A DNA stretch of 8,651 nucleotides from an uncultured Eubacteriales bacterium (GCA_900321505.1 ONWK01000388.1:1-8651); one strand, 5' to 3'. Counted from the stretch's first letter, positions 1 through 6,942 are shown. Program-made: numbers and translations. Notes: generated by a model from the sequence alone, not told the origin.

Positions 1-513
1 CTGGTGGAAAAGGTATCGGGATATGCGGATGCATTTGACAAGGTAGTGATCAGTGAACCGCTGCTTACCTCGGATGATGATTTCAAAAGAGTCGAAAAGG
101 CTATAGTAGACTGGACAAAGGAATATGATGACGGTGAGACGGCTATCGTATTCATGGGTCACGGTACAGAGCATGATTCCAATGCCGTTTACGCAAAAAT
201 GCAGGAGCTGCTCAAGAATGACGGCTATAATAATTATTTTGTAGGAACAGTTGAAGCAAGTCCCTCTCTTGATGATGTACGCGCACTTGTAAAGGCAGGC
301 GGCTACAAGCGTGTTGTTCTGGAACCTCTGATGGTAGTTGCAGGCGATCATGCAAATAACGATATGGCCGGAGAGGATCCGGATTCATGGGCGTCAATAT
401 TTAAGAATGACGGATATGAGGTTGAGGTGCTTTTACGCGGCCTCGGGGAGAATGAAGCTATCCGTCAGATCTATACAGATCACGCAAAGACGGCGATCGA
501 TGGCATAAAATAA
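1..513 (+). CDS. cbiK: Sirohydrochlorin cobaltochelatase, CbiK type (5' end outside window)
   Basis: This is the C-terminal 170 residues of a CbiK-family chelatase, which inserts Co2+ (or Fe2+) into sirohydrochlorin in the early-cobalt (anaerobic) cobalamin pathway. The frame is open from base 1, so the true start lies upstream. The family is about 260 residues long, so roughly 90 N-terminal residues are missing. Visible hallmarks are the metal-binding GHGTEH motif (its first His is visible residue 54), the GTVEASPS strand, and PLMVVAGDHANNDMAGED with the second metal-ligand His at visible residue 117. These correspond to the two catalytic histidines known in Salmonella CbiK. The C-terminal RGLGE and I(Y/F)xxH segment also fits. 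No signal peptide can be judged because the N-terminus is absent. It stops 88 bases before a lipoprotein gene of an uptake operon. That context makes a role in handling imported tetrapyrrole or metal as plausible as B12 synthesis (inference). Confidence 0.9.
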   Translation: MVEKVSGYADAFDKVVISEPLLTSDDDFKRVEKAIVDWTKEYDDGETAIVFMGHGTEHDSNAVYAKMQELLKNDGYNNYFVGTVEASPSLDDVRALVKAGGYKRVVLEPLMVVAGDHANNDMAGEDPDSWASIFKNDGYEVEVLLRGLGENEAIRQIYTDHAKTAIDGIK

Positions 514-521
514 GTGTCACA

Positions 522-565
522 GTCCGGGACGGTTCGGCTCTCGCCCCGGGTCGCATGGACCTTTT
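522..565 (+). terminator. GC-rich inverted repeats after cbiK, possible weak terminator
   Basis: The 88-base gap between cbiK and the next gene holds competing GC-rich pairings. GTCCGGG (522-528) can pair with CCCGGGT (545-551) with two G-T wobbles. GGTTC (531-535) can pair with GGACC (557-561) with one wobble, followed directly by TTTT (562-565). The T run is short and the stems are imperfect, so this may be an attenuator, an RNA-stabilising or processing structure, or a partial terminator. It need not be a full operon boundary. Confidence 0.3.
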
Positions 566-601
566 GATCCTATCATCATATAATCCGGAGGAAAGCATAA
601 A

Positions 602-1564
602 ATGAAAAAAATAAGATCGGCAGTACTCCTCCTTGCTGTAATGGCGGTGGTCACTGCCTGCGGTAAGGAAGAAGGAGGCAGTACTTCCAGAGCTTCGGTA
701 AGTACATCGGCGGAGACTGTCACATCATCCGAAAAAGCAGGTACAGACAGTGAGTCATCCGAAGCTTCCGAAACAGAGAATACCGGGGAGGGAAATACAG
801 AACCGGCCACCGTCGAGAAGGAAGAAGTAGTTACACCGGGTATGACAGCCGTAAAGGGCAGTGAGCTTAATGACGGAGAATATGATATCACTGTTAGATC
901 CAGTTCCTCCATGTTCAGTATCGAATCCTGCAGGCTTACAGTAAAGGAAGGCAGGATGACGGCAAAAATGATCATGTCGGGAAAGGGATATCTCTACATA
1001 TATCCTGGAAGCAAAGAGGAGGCTGAAAAAAAGCCTCAGACCGAATTTATTTCCTTTGAAGAGGAAGCGGACGGAACCCACAGCTTTACATTTCCCGTTA
1101 CTATTCTAAATGATGCGGTACCATGTGCGGCCTTCAGTAAAAAGAAGGAGGTCTGGTATGACAGGGATCTCTGCTTTGAAGCAACAGCGCTTCCGCTGTC
1201 CGCGTATAAGAAGCCTCCCTTTGATACTGTAGAAAGTCTCGGCCTTTTTGACGGTGAATTCCTTGTGGAAGTAGAACTTGCCGGAGGTTCCGGTAAAGCG
1301 AGTGTAACTTCACCGGCCACCGTTAAGATTGAAGACGGAAAAGCATATGCGACCATAGTCTGGAGCAGTGATAAATACGATTACATGATCGTTAACGGTG
1401 ACAGATATGATCCGGTTAACGAAGAAGGTGAGAACTCTGAATTTATAATACCGGTTGTGGGGTTCAATTATCCTGTGCCGGTGCAGGCGGATACGACAGC
1501 CATGAGTAAGGCACACCTTATTGATTATACATTATACTTTAACAGCGACAGCATCAGAAAGTAA
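602..1564 (+). CDS. Lipoprotein with two related beta-rich (NEAT-like) domains
   Basis: This 320-residue exported lipoprotein starts at the ATG 10 bases after GGAGG (587-591). It has a lysine-rich n-region, a hydrophobic core and the lipobox VTAC, with Cys20 as the lipidation site. A Ser/Thr/Glu-rich linker (about 21-80) should hold the domains off the membrane. Two domains follow, about 85-200 and 213-316. Both begin DGE(Y/F) and continue with a strand ending in V+(E/D)G+, then a Lys-Tyr/Tyr-Ile segment, a (F/I)xxPV strand and a final Leu-x-Phe strand, so they look like an ancient duplication. The first carries Cys110, Cys175 and Cys191 and a KKEVWYDR motif. The second carries IVWSSDKYDYMIVNGDRY. 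From memory, two-domain lipoproteins of this pattern recur beside FecBCD importers in Lachnospiraceae, and the fold resembles heme-binding NEAT domains. A surface receptor that passes ligand to the importer is the likely role. The family assignment is inferred, not proven. Confidence 0.75.
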   Translation: MKKIRSAVLLLAVMAVVTACGKEEGGSTSRASVSTSAETVTSSEKAGTDSESSEASETENTGEGNTEPATVEKEEVVTPGMTAVKGSELNDGEYDITVRSSSSMFSIESCRLTVKEGRMTAKMIMSGKGYLYIYPGSKEEAEKKPQTEFISFEEEADGTHSFTFPVTILNDAVPCAAFSKKKEVWYDRDLCFEATALPLSAYKKPPFDTVESLGLFDGEFLVEVELAGGSGKASVTSPATVKIEDGKAYATIVWSSDKYDYMIVNGDRYDPVNEEGENSEFIIPVVGFNYPVPVQADTTAMSKAHLIDYTLYFNSDSIRK

Positions 1565-1595
1565 AGAATGAAGATCGCCGGAAAGGAGTAAGGCT

Positions 1596-2768
1596 ATGCA
1601 TAGTAAGGTAACGGCTTTAAGAACTGCATATGCACTGCTGCTTTCCGGCATTTTTATTCTTGCGGCTGTTCTTCTTTCAGCCTGTGGCAGGGAAGAAAGG
1701 AATACCGGAACATTAGAGGAGTGGATGGGTATTTCCGTTGAGGAAACGGTTCAGAATGTATATGCCTCACAGTTCCGTATCGAGAAGCTTTCCGGCGGTT
1801 ATCGCAGGATAAGTGCAGGTGACGAAGAGATACTCATCATACCTGAGGGAAAACAGGTCCCGGAAGGTTTATCCGGGAAGGTTACCGTGCTTAAACAGCC
1901 GGTTGAAAAGATCTATATGGCATCCTCATCCGCCATGTCCTTTTTTCAGGAACTGGGGAGGCTGGACAGTATAGCTTATACCAGCACAAAGGCTTCGGAC
2001 TGGGGGGATAAGACCATACGCAGCCTGGTTGATGATGACACCATAACCTATGTTGGAAAATACAATGCCCCGGATTATGAATGGCTGATCACGGAAGGAA
2101 CCGGCCTTGCAGTGGAGAATACGATGATCCTTCATAATCCGGCCACAAGGGAAAAGCTGGAACAGCTGGGGATCCCGGTCATTATGGAACGTTCAAGCTA
2201 TGAAGAGCATCCCATGGGAAGGATGGAATGGGTAAAGGTCTACGGCTGCATTCTGGGGATGGAAGACGAAGCGGAAAAATGGTTTGATGAAAAGAATATA
2301 AAATTCAAAGAGCTGAATACTGATGACGGTGAAGGAGTAAAGGCGGCATATTTCTCATTCAGTCCTAACGGATATATAAATATACAGGCTCCGTCAGGAT
2401 ATTTTGCCGGGCTGATCCGTGCAGCGGGAGGAGTATATGCATTTACGGCGGAGGATCTGAACGCTGATGAGGATGACAGCACAACCATGCACATTTCCAT
2501 GGAAGAGTTTTATAAAATGGCGAAGGATGCGGATGTGCTGATATATAATGCCGCGATCTACGGCGGCATCGAAAGCATTGAGAAAATGACAGAGGAAAAA
2601 CCGCTTATGACGGATTTTAAGGCGGTGAAGAATAAAAGGGTATACTGTACAAGCGAGGATATATTTCAGAAGCCCACAGCTGTGGCTGAGATCGTGGAAG
2701 AGCTAAAGGCTCTGTATCAGGATAAGGATGTGGATATGTCATTCTTTTATAAGGTTGAGGATAGATGA
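1596..2768 (+). CDS. ABC transporter substrate-binding lipoprotein (FecB/BtuF type)
   Basis: This 390-residue protein is a class III, helical-backbone binding protein of the iron-siderophore/heme/cobalamin family. The start has an ideal AAAGGAG (1582-1588) 7 bases upstream. A signal peptide ends in the lipobox LLSAC, with Cys30 lipidated. The N-lobe begins near residue 95 with VEKIYMASSSAMSFFQELGRL, typical of the family. The segment EEHPMGRMEWVKVYG (about 203-217) lies around the interlobe region, and the GRMEW Glu211 is a candidate for docking on the permease. The C-lobe has the APSGYFAGLIRAAGGV strand-helix (about 265-280), then SMEEFY with candidate docking glutamates 303-304, DADVLIY, and V+NKRVYC near the end. 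It is longer than the family's usual length of about 300 because residues 31-94 form an N-terminal extension that I do not recognise. It overlaps the permease start by 4 bases (ATGA), indicating coupled translation. The substrate cannot be read from the sequence; heme, corrinoid or ferric chelate are the options. Confidence 0.88.
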   Translation: MHSKVTALRTAYALLLSGIFILAAVLLSACGREERNTGTLEEWMGISVEETVQNVYASQFRIEKLSGGYRRISAGDEEILIIPEGKQVPEGLSGKVTVLKQPVEKIYMASSSAMSFFQELGRLDSIAYTSTKASDWGDKTIRSLVDDDTITYVGKYNAPDYEWLITEGTGLAVENTMILHNPATREKLEQLGIPVIMERSSYEEHPMGRMEWVKVYGCILGMEDEAEKWFDEKNIKFKELNTDDGEGVKAAYFSFSPNGYINIQAPSGYFAGLIRAAGGVYAFTAEDLNADEDDSTTMHISMEEFYKMAKDADVLIYNAAIYGGIESIEKMTEEKPLMTDFKAVKNKRVYCTSEDIFQKPTAVAEIVEELKALYQDKDVDMSFFYKVEDR

Positions 2769-3793
2769 GAGAAAAGAGAAGAAAAAGGATAACTTTGGTT
2801 ACGGCAGCGCTTATAGCGGCTCTGCTGCTTTTTCTGATCCTTAACATATGCCTCGGCTCGGTATCGATATCTCTTTCGGAACTGCCGCAGCTTCTCTTCG
2901 GAAGCGGAGGAGGTGAGACGGAGAGAAGGATACTCTGGGAGCTGAGGATCCCCAGAAGCCTGATGGCAGTGATACTGGGAGGGGGACTTGCGCTTTCCGG
3001 CCTTCTGCTTCAGTCCTTTTTTGAAAATCCCATTGCAGGGCCATTTGTTCTCGGCATCTCATCGGGAGCAAAGCTTATTGTGGCGGGAATGCTGGTGATC
3101 AGTCTTAAGGCGGGCTTTACGCTTTCTTCTTTCGGAATGGTTGCGGCGGCATTTGCGGGATCGATGATGATAGTAGGCATACTGCTTCTGATATCGAGAA
3201 AGCTGGCAGGGGGCGCCACGCTTCTTGTAGCGGGTATCATGGTAGGGTATATCTGCTCGGCCGTGACGGATCTTCTTATAGAGCTTTCCGAGGACCAGAA
3301 TGTGGTAAGCCTTCATAACTGGAGCATGGGTACATTTTCCGGGACAAGGTGGGAGCATGTGGCCATAGCGGCAGTGATCACCGTTATACTGCTCATCGTA
3401 TCGATATTCCTTGCCAAACCCATGCAGGCCTGCTTTCTGGGAGAGGCAGCGGCAGCCAGCCTGGGCGTGAATCTGAAACGCTTCAGGGTGGTCCTTATAC
3501 TTACGGCAAGCCTTCTTGCCGCTACCGTCACAGCCTTTGCGGGACCGGTTTCTTTTGTGGGTATAGCGGTACCCTTCCTTATCAGGACCATGACCGGAAC
3601 CGAAAGGACGCGGGTTACGGTGCCGCTTTCATTCCTGGGAGGAAGTGTATTCTGTCTCGGGGCGGATCTGCTCAGCCGTCTTATTCTTGCACCCTCCGAG
3701 ATATCACTCAGTGTTGTGACCTCCATACTCGGAGCGCCTGTAGTTATCATAATGCTGCTGCTCCGTCAGAGGAAGGGGGTGGGCAGATGGTAA
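2765..3793 (+). CDS. FecCD-family ABC importer permease
   Basis: This 342-residue polytopic membrane protein belongs to the FecCD/BtuC family, which forms the dimeric translocation channel for iron chelates, heme or vitamin B12. Eight or more hydrophobic segments are visible, the first at about 9-31. Family motifs appear in order: RIPRSLMAVILGGGLALSG (61-79), NPIAGPFVLGISSGA (88-102), the cytoplasmic coupling segment GEAAAASLGV (226-235), FAGPVSFVG (258-266), and GAPVVIIMLL near the C-terminus (323-332). Length matches the family. The usual PHxxR motif after FVG reads PFLIR here, with Phe271 in place of His. The start ATG overlaps the stop of the binding-protein gene by 4 bases. The end overlaps the ATPase gene by 7 bases, so the three importer genes should be made in step. 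Confidence 0.93.
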   Translation: MREKRRKRITLVTAALIAALLLFLILNICLGSVSISLSELPQLLFGSGGGETERRILWELRIPRSLMAVILGGGLALSGLLLQSFFENPIAGPFVLGISSGAKLIVAGMLVISLKAGFTLSSFGMVAAAFAGSMMIVGILLLISRKLAGGATLLVAGIMVGYICSAVTDLLIELSEDQNVVSLHNWSMGTFSGTRWEHVAIAAVITVILLIVSIFLAKPMQACFLGEAAAASLGVNLKRFRVVLILTASLLAATVTAFAGPVSFVGIAVPFLIRTMTGTERTRVTVPLSFLGGSVFCLGADLLSRLILAPSEISLSVVTSILGAPVVIIMLLLRQRKGVGRW

Positions 3794-4575
3794 AAAAAGA
3801 GATCATGGATAAAAGTGAAATGAGCCGCCTTCTTTCAGTATCCTCTGTCTCTATAGGCTACAGGGATCATACCGTTGCGGAAAATATAAGCTTTCAGCTG
3901 GATAAGGGAGAAATACTGACACTGCTGGGATCAAACGGCTGCGGTAAGAGTACGATGCTTAAAACTCTCTGCGGAAGCATTCCTGCCATATCCGGAGAGA
4001 TAGATATTGAGGGAAGACCGCTTCAGAGCTTTACAGCAAAGGAAAAGGCTGAAAGGATAGCACTGGTCACCACAAGAAGAGAGATCAAAGCCAGACTTAC
4101 AGTCCGGGATGTGGTACTGCTTGGAAGATATCCATATATGGACAGTCTGCTCCGTGAGAAAAGCTCAGACACGGAAGCCTGTGAACATGCCATGGAGCTG
4201 ACAGGTATTACGGAGCTTGCCGATAAATATGCGGACTGTATTTCGGACGGACAGCTTCAGAGAGTGATGCTGGCAAGGGCGCTATGCCAGGATTCAAAGA
4301 TAATTCTACTGGATGAACCCTTTTCCTTCCTGGATCTTCATTTCAGGATAAGGATACTAAAGCTGCTGGAAAGAGCGGCTAAGGAAGAGGGACGGGGCAT
4401 AGTGATAGCGCTTCATGATCTTCGTGAAGCAGCTCTGATATCCGACAGAATACTATGCTTTACAGATACGGGAGTACAGCTTCTTATGCATCCTGAAGAA
4501 GAACTGACGGAGGACAGGATACGGAGCATTTATGACATCGAGGGGTCTGAATTTGACGTTCTCTGGAAGCTGTAG
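3787..4575 (+). CDS. ABC importer ATP-binding protein (FecE/BtuD type)
   Basis: This 262-residue ATPase is the nucleotide-binding subunit that powers the upstream permease. I chose the ATG at 3787 because GGAAGGGGG lies just upstream, it overlaps the permease stop (ATGGTAA), and the length then fits the family. The open frame continues upstream only as an out-of-frame reading of the permease. Visible elements are Walker A GSNGCGKST (48-56), signature ISDGQLQRV (152-160), Walker B IILLDEP (172-178), D-loop FLD (181-183) and switch His210 in ALHDL. The LTVRDVVLLGRYPY segment (104-117) is typical of FecE/BtuD proteins. Two positions differ from the textbook pattern. The Q-loop glutamine is absent (LVTTRR at 93-98), and the signature is SDGQ, not SGGQ. 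Similar changes are known to me in heme/iron ATPases of this subfamily, so the protein is probably active. Confidence 0.93.
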   Translation: MVKKEIMDKSEMSRLLSVSSVSIGYRDHTVAENISFQLDKGEILTLLGSNGCGKSTMLKTLCGSIPAISGEIDIEGRPLQSFTAKEKAERIALVTTRREIKARLTVRDVVLLGRYPYMDSLLREKSSDTEACEHAMELTGITELADKYADCISDGQLQRVMLARALCQDSKIILLDEPFSFLDLHFRIRILKLLERAAKEEGRGIVIALHDLREAALISDRILCFTDTGVQLLMHPEEELTEDRIRSIYDIEGSEFDVLWKL

Positions 4576-4611
4576 CTTTCATGCTTACCATAAGTGGTAT
4601 AAAATTTCCCC

Positions 4612-4640
4612 TTGCACTTCGATTTTTTTTCGTGTATAGT
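4612..4640 (+). promoter_or_regulatory. Sigma-A type promoter for topA
   Basis: A -35 element TTGCAC (4612-4617) and a -10 element TATAGT (4635-4640) are separated by an ideal 17 bases. The spacer contains eight T in a row (4623-4630). The predicted transcription start is near 4647, giving a leader of about 84 bases before topA. No strong terminator lies between the uptake operon and this promoter, so read-through is possible. Confidence 0.72.
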
Positions 4641-4677
4641 GTGTGTCGTTTCATAAAACAGGGGGTGGAGGCCTTTA

Positions 4678-4749
4678 ATGTATGTCACTGCTGCATATAA
4701 AAAGCCTTCAGATCAAAGGAGTAAATGCAAATGGCAAAGTATCTTGTGA
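4678..4749 (+). CDS. Possible 23-codon leader ORF overlapping the topA start
   Basis: An ATG at 4678 sits 6 bases after TGGAGG (4666-4671), part of a G-rich GGGGGTGGAGG run. It opens a frame of 23 codons (MYVTAAYKKPSDQ... then Arg/Lys-rich) that ends at TGA 4747-4749. This frame runs through the topA ribosome binding site and both candidate topA starts in a different reading frame, ending 19 bases inside topA. Translating it would interfere with or couple to topA initiation. It may be a chance ORF; support is the good ribosome binding site and spacing only. Confidence 0.25.
   Translation: MYVTAAYKKPSDQRSKCKWQSIL
4715..4721 (+). promoter_or_regulatory. Ribosome binding site of topA (decides between two starts)
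   Basis: AAAGGAG precedes two in-frame ATGs. The first (4725) is only 3 bases away, too close for efficient initiation. The second (4731) is 9 bases away and gives MAKYLVIVES, which places the catalytic glutamate at residue 9 as in E. coli TopA. The second start is therefore preferred. Confidence 0.7.
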
Positions 4750-6791
4750 TCGTGGAGTCGCCCGCAAAGGCGAAGACCATAAAGAAATACCTTGGTAAGA
4801 ATTATGAGGTTATCGCTTCAGAGGGACATGTCAGGGATCTGCCTAAGAGTGATATGGGAGTTGATGTCGAAAATGATTTCGAGCCCCATTATATCACGAT
4901 AAGGGGAAAGGGAGATCTTCTCAAGGCACTTCGCAAGGCAGCATCCAAGGCGGATTTTGTATATCTCGCAACGGACCCTGACCGCGAGGGAGAAGCCATT
5001 TCCTTCCATCTTGCTATCGCACTTAATCTTAAGGAAGGAAAGTTCAAGCGTATAACATTTAACGAGATAACTAAGAATGCCGTCAGGGATTCCATTAAAA
5101 ATGCACGTGATATCAATATGGATCTTGTTGATGCACAGCAGGCAAGAAGGGTTCTTGACAGGCTTGTAGGTTATGGCATCAGTCCGCTTCTCTGGGAGAA
5201 GGTTCACAAGCGCGGATTGTCCGCCGGACGTGTGCAGTCCGTGGCGCTTAAAATGATCAGTGACAGGGATGCCGAGATAGAGGGATTTATTCCCGAGGAA
5301 TACTGGACCATAGATGCGCTGCTCCAGGTTCCGGGACAGAAGAAACCGGTGTCCTTCAGATATACTGAGGAAGTTAAGACAGGAGAAGAGGCTGAACAGA
5401 TACGCAAAGCGGCTGAGAAAAAAGATTTTAAGGTTGCCTCCTTGAAGGAATCCCAGCGAAAGACCAAGGCACCCCTTCCCTTTACTACAAGTACGCTGCA
5501 GCAGACTGCGGCAGGACGACTTAACTATTCCACATCAAAGACCATGAGAGTTGCACAGCAGCTGTATGAAGGAGTGGAGATCAAGGGTCAGGGCACAGTG
5601 GGACTTATCACCTACCTTCGTACCGATTCTACAAGAATATCCGAGGAAGCGGATGCAGCCGTAAGGGAAATGATCCGCCATGATTTCGGCGAGGAATATG
5701 TTGCCGATGAGGAATTAAAGGATAAAAAGGAAAAAAGGATACAGGATGCTCACGAGGCAATACGCCCCACGGATCTCGGTCAGAAGCCGGCAGCTCTGAA
5801 GGGTGTGCTTTCCGATGAACAGTATAAGCTGTATAAGCTTATTTATGAGCGCTTTGTAGCCAGCAGGATGAAGCCTGCAGTTTCAGATATATTTGCAGTA
5901 ACCGTAAAGAACGGTGAATACACCTTCCGTGCGTCAACCTCAAGCTTATCATTTCACGGCTTTCAGCTGGTATATCCCAGTCAGGAGAAGCAGGAGACTG
6001 CAGTGAATTTCCATGGTATTTCAGAGGATGATGTGCTGAAATGCGCGGATATAAATGCGGAGCAGCATTTTACGGCTCCTCCGGCACATTATACCGAAGC
6101 CTCGCTTGTACGCTCCATGGAGGAAAACGGAATCGGTCGTCCTTCCACCTATGCGCCGACTATTTCAGTGCTCCTTGCGCGCCGTTATGTGACGAAGGAA
6201 AAGAAGGAACTGTATATCACCGAGCTGGGCAGCGCTGTTAACAGCATTATGGAAAAAGGTTTCCCTGTTATAGTTGATCAGGATTTTACGGCCAATATGG
6301 AGTCGCTGCTTGACAAGATCGGTGAGGGCACCATACAGTGGAAGGTGGTTGTAAGGAATTTCTATCCCGATCTTGAAGAGGCTATCAAGGACGCAGGAGA
6401 TACTCTTGCAAGCGTAAGGATCGCCGATGAGCAGTCTGATGAGATCTGTGACTTATGCGGAGCGCGAATGGTCATAAAATACGGCGCTTACGGAAAATTC
6501 CTTGCATGTCCCAATTTCCCGGAATGCAGGAATACAAAGCCTTTCTTTGAGAAGATTGGAGTATCCTGTCCGAAATGCGGAAAGGATCTTGTGGTCCGCA
6601 GAACCCAGAAGGGAAGGATATACTACGGATGCATAGATATCCCGCAGTGTGACTTTATGTCATGGAGCAGACCGGTGGCAAAAGCCTGCCCCAAATGCGG
6701 AGCGCTGATGACCTTTAAGGGTAAAAGAATAGCATGCTCCGATGCTGCCTGCGGATATGTCGAGGTATATGAACCTGAAACGGCTGAATAG
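4731..6791 (+). CDS. topA: DNA topoisomerase I (type IA)
   Basis: This 686-residue enzyme relaxes negative supercoils by a single-strand cut through a 5'-phosphotyrosine link. The Toprim domain carries VIVESPAKAKTI with Glu9 and TDPDREGE with the metal-binding Asp82 and Asp84. Downstream family blocks are DAQQARRVLDRLVGY (134-148), the RGLSAGRVQSVAL helix (161-173), and LITYLRTDSTRIS (292-304), where Tyr295 is the catalytic tyrosine. HEAIRPTD (341-348) and the ENGIGRPSTYAPTI block (465-478) follow. The C-terminus has three zinc ribbons with all four cysteines each: 573/576/593/599, 613/616/634/640 and 653/656/669/674. Length and architecture match Firmicute TopA. An in-frame ATG 6 bases upstream (4725) would add two residues. 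In B. subtilis topA follows dprA (smf) and precedes trmFO-codV-clpQY-codY. Here an importer operon is upstream and codY is directly downstream. Confidence 0.98.
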   Translation: MAKYLVIVESPAKAKTIKKYLGKNYEVIASEGHVRDLPKSDMGVDVENDFEPHYITIRGKGDLLKALRKAASKADFVYLATDPDREGEAISFHLAIALNLKEGKFKRITFNEITKNAVRDSIKNARDINMDLVDAQQARRVLDRLVGYGISPLLWEKVHKRGLSAGRVQSVALKMISDRDAEIEGFIPEEYWTIDALLQVPGQKKPVSFRYTEEVKTGEEAEQIRKAAEKKDFKVASLKESQRKTKAPLPFTTSTLQQTAAGRLNYSTSKTMRVAQQLYEGVEIKGQGTVGLITYLRTDSTRISEEADAAVREMIRHDFGEEYVADEELKDKKEKRIQDAHEAIRPTDLGQKPAALKGVLSDEQYKLYKLIYERFVASRMKPAVSDIFAVTVKNGEYTFRASTSSLSFHGFQLVYPSQEKQETAVNFHGISEDDVLKCADINAEQHFTAPPAHYTEASLVRSMEENGIGRPSTYAPTISVLLARRYVTKEKKELYITELGSAVNSIMEKGFPVIVDQDFTANMESLLDKIGEGTIQWKVVVRNFYPDLEEAIKDAGDTLASVRIADEQSDEICDLCGARMVIKYGAYGKFLACPNFPECRNTKPFFEKIGVSCPKCGKDLVVRRTQKGRIYYGCIDIPQCDFMSWSRPVAKACPKCGALMTFKGKRIACSDAACGYVEVYEPETAE

Positions 6792-6827
6792 TAACTATTC
6801 TGCACCTCGTGAAAATCATAAAGATCA

Positions 6828-6844
6828 CGGATGGAAAACATCCG
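6828..6844 (+). other. Stem-loop in the topA 3' region
   Basis: CGGATG (6828-6833) pairs perfectly with CATCCG (6839-6844) around a GAAAA loop. ATC (6824-6826) and GAT (6847-6849) can extend the stem across a small internal loop. There is no T run after it, so it is not a standard intrinsic terminator. It may protect the topA mRNA 3' end or be chance. Confidence 0.4.
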
Positions 6845-6886
6845 GAGATGTGGGGCTGAATATACACCAATTTTGTATTTATATTA

Positions 6887-6915
6887 TTGTTAACGGAAAA
6901 ACTTTGTGTTATAGT
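6887..6915 (+). promoter_or_regulatory. Extended -10 sigma-A promoter for codY
   Basis: TTGTTA (6887-6892) and TATAGT (6910-6915) are spaced by 17 bases, and TG at 6907-6908 gives an extended -10 (TGTTATAGT). An AT-rich stretch from about 6869 to 6886 lies directly upstream and could act as an UP element. The predicted start of transcription is near 6922, leaving a leader of about 44 bases before codY. Much of the promoter lies inside a perfect inverted repeat (6897-6942). Confidence 0.75.
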
Positions 6916-6942
6916 AGGTGAAGTGCCTGACACAAAGTTTTT
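6897..6942 (+). terminator. Perfect 13-bp inverted repeat: topA terminator and/or codY operator
   Basis: AAAAACTTTGTGT (6897-6909) is matched exactly by its reverse complement ACACAAAGTTTTT (6930-6942), and T continues to 6943. The 20-base loop holds the codY -10 element and an inner AGGT/GCCT pairing (6916-6919 with 6925-6928). In RNA reading through from topA, this is an A-tract/stem/U-tract hairpin typical of bidirectional intrinsic terminators. A transcript starting near 6922 contains only the right arm. At the DNA level the arms are centred 33 bp apart, about three helical turns, and flank the -10 region, as an operator would. The sequence does not tell which role applies. Confidence 0.6.

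Noticed and set aside
556..584. TGGACC-17-TATAAT as a promoter for the lipoprotein gene
   Set aside because: The -10 is perfect, but the predicted start (about 591) would cut off the GGAGG ribosome binding site at 587-591, and the -35 matches only 4 of 6 positions. The gene is more likely read from the cbiK promoter.
517..975. 152-codon open frame on the minus strand opposite the lipoprotein gene
   Set aside because: It is antisense to a clear lipoprotein gene, its product is low-complexity Ser/Val-rich, and no ribosome binding site or family pattern is visible.
3313..3750. 145-codon open frame on the minus strand opposite the permease gene
   Set aside because: It is an antisense shadow of the conserved permease, rich in Arg/Thr, with no recognisable domain.
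3349..3786. Long upstream extension of the ATPase reading frame
   Set aside because: It is a shifted reading of the permease gene with low-quality composition. The ATPase begins at 3787 with its own ribosome binding site and family-typical length.
4592..4630. AAGTG/CACTT stem followed by eight T as a terminator of the uptake operon
   Set aside because: The stem has only 5 bp with an 18-base loop, and the T run fits better as the spacer of the topA promoter.
6869..6883. CodY-box-like sequence upstream of codY
   Set aside because: Only about 9 of 15 positions fit the AATTTTCWGAAAATT consensus, and the right half is absent. Autoregulation cannot be claimed from it.
6887..6909. Rex-type operator starting TTGTTAAC at the codY -35 element
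   Set aside because: Only the left half-site (TTGTTAA) is present; the partner TTAACAA is missing at the required spacing.
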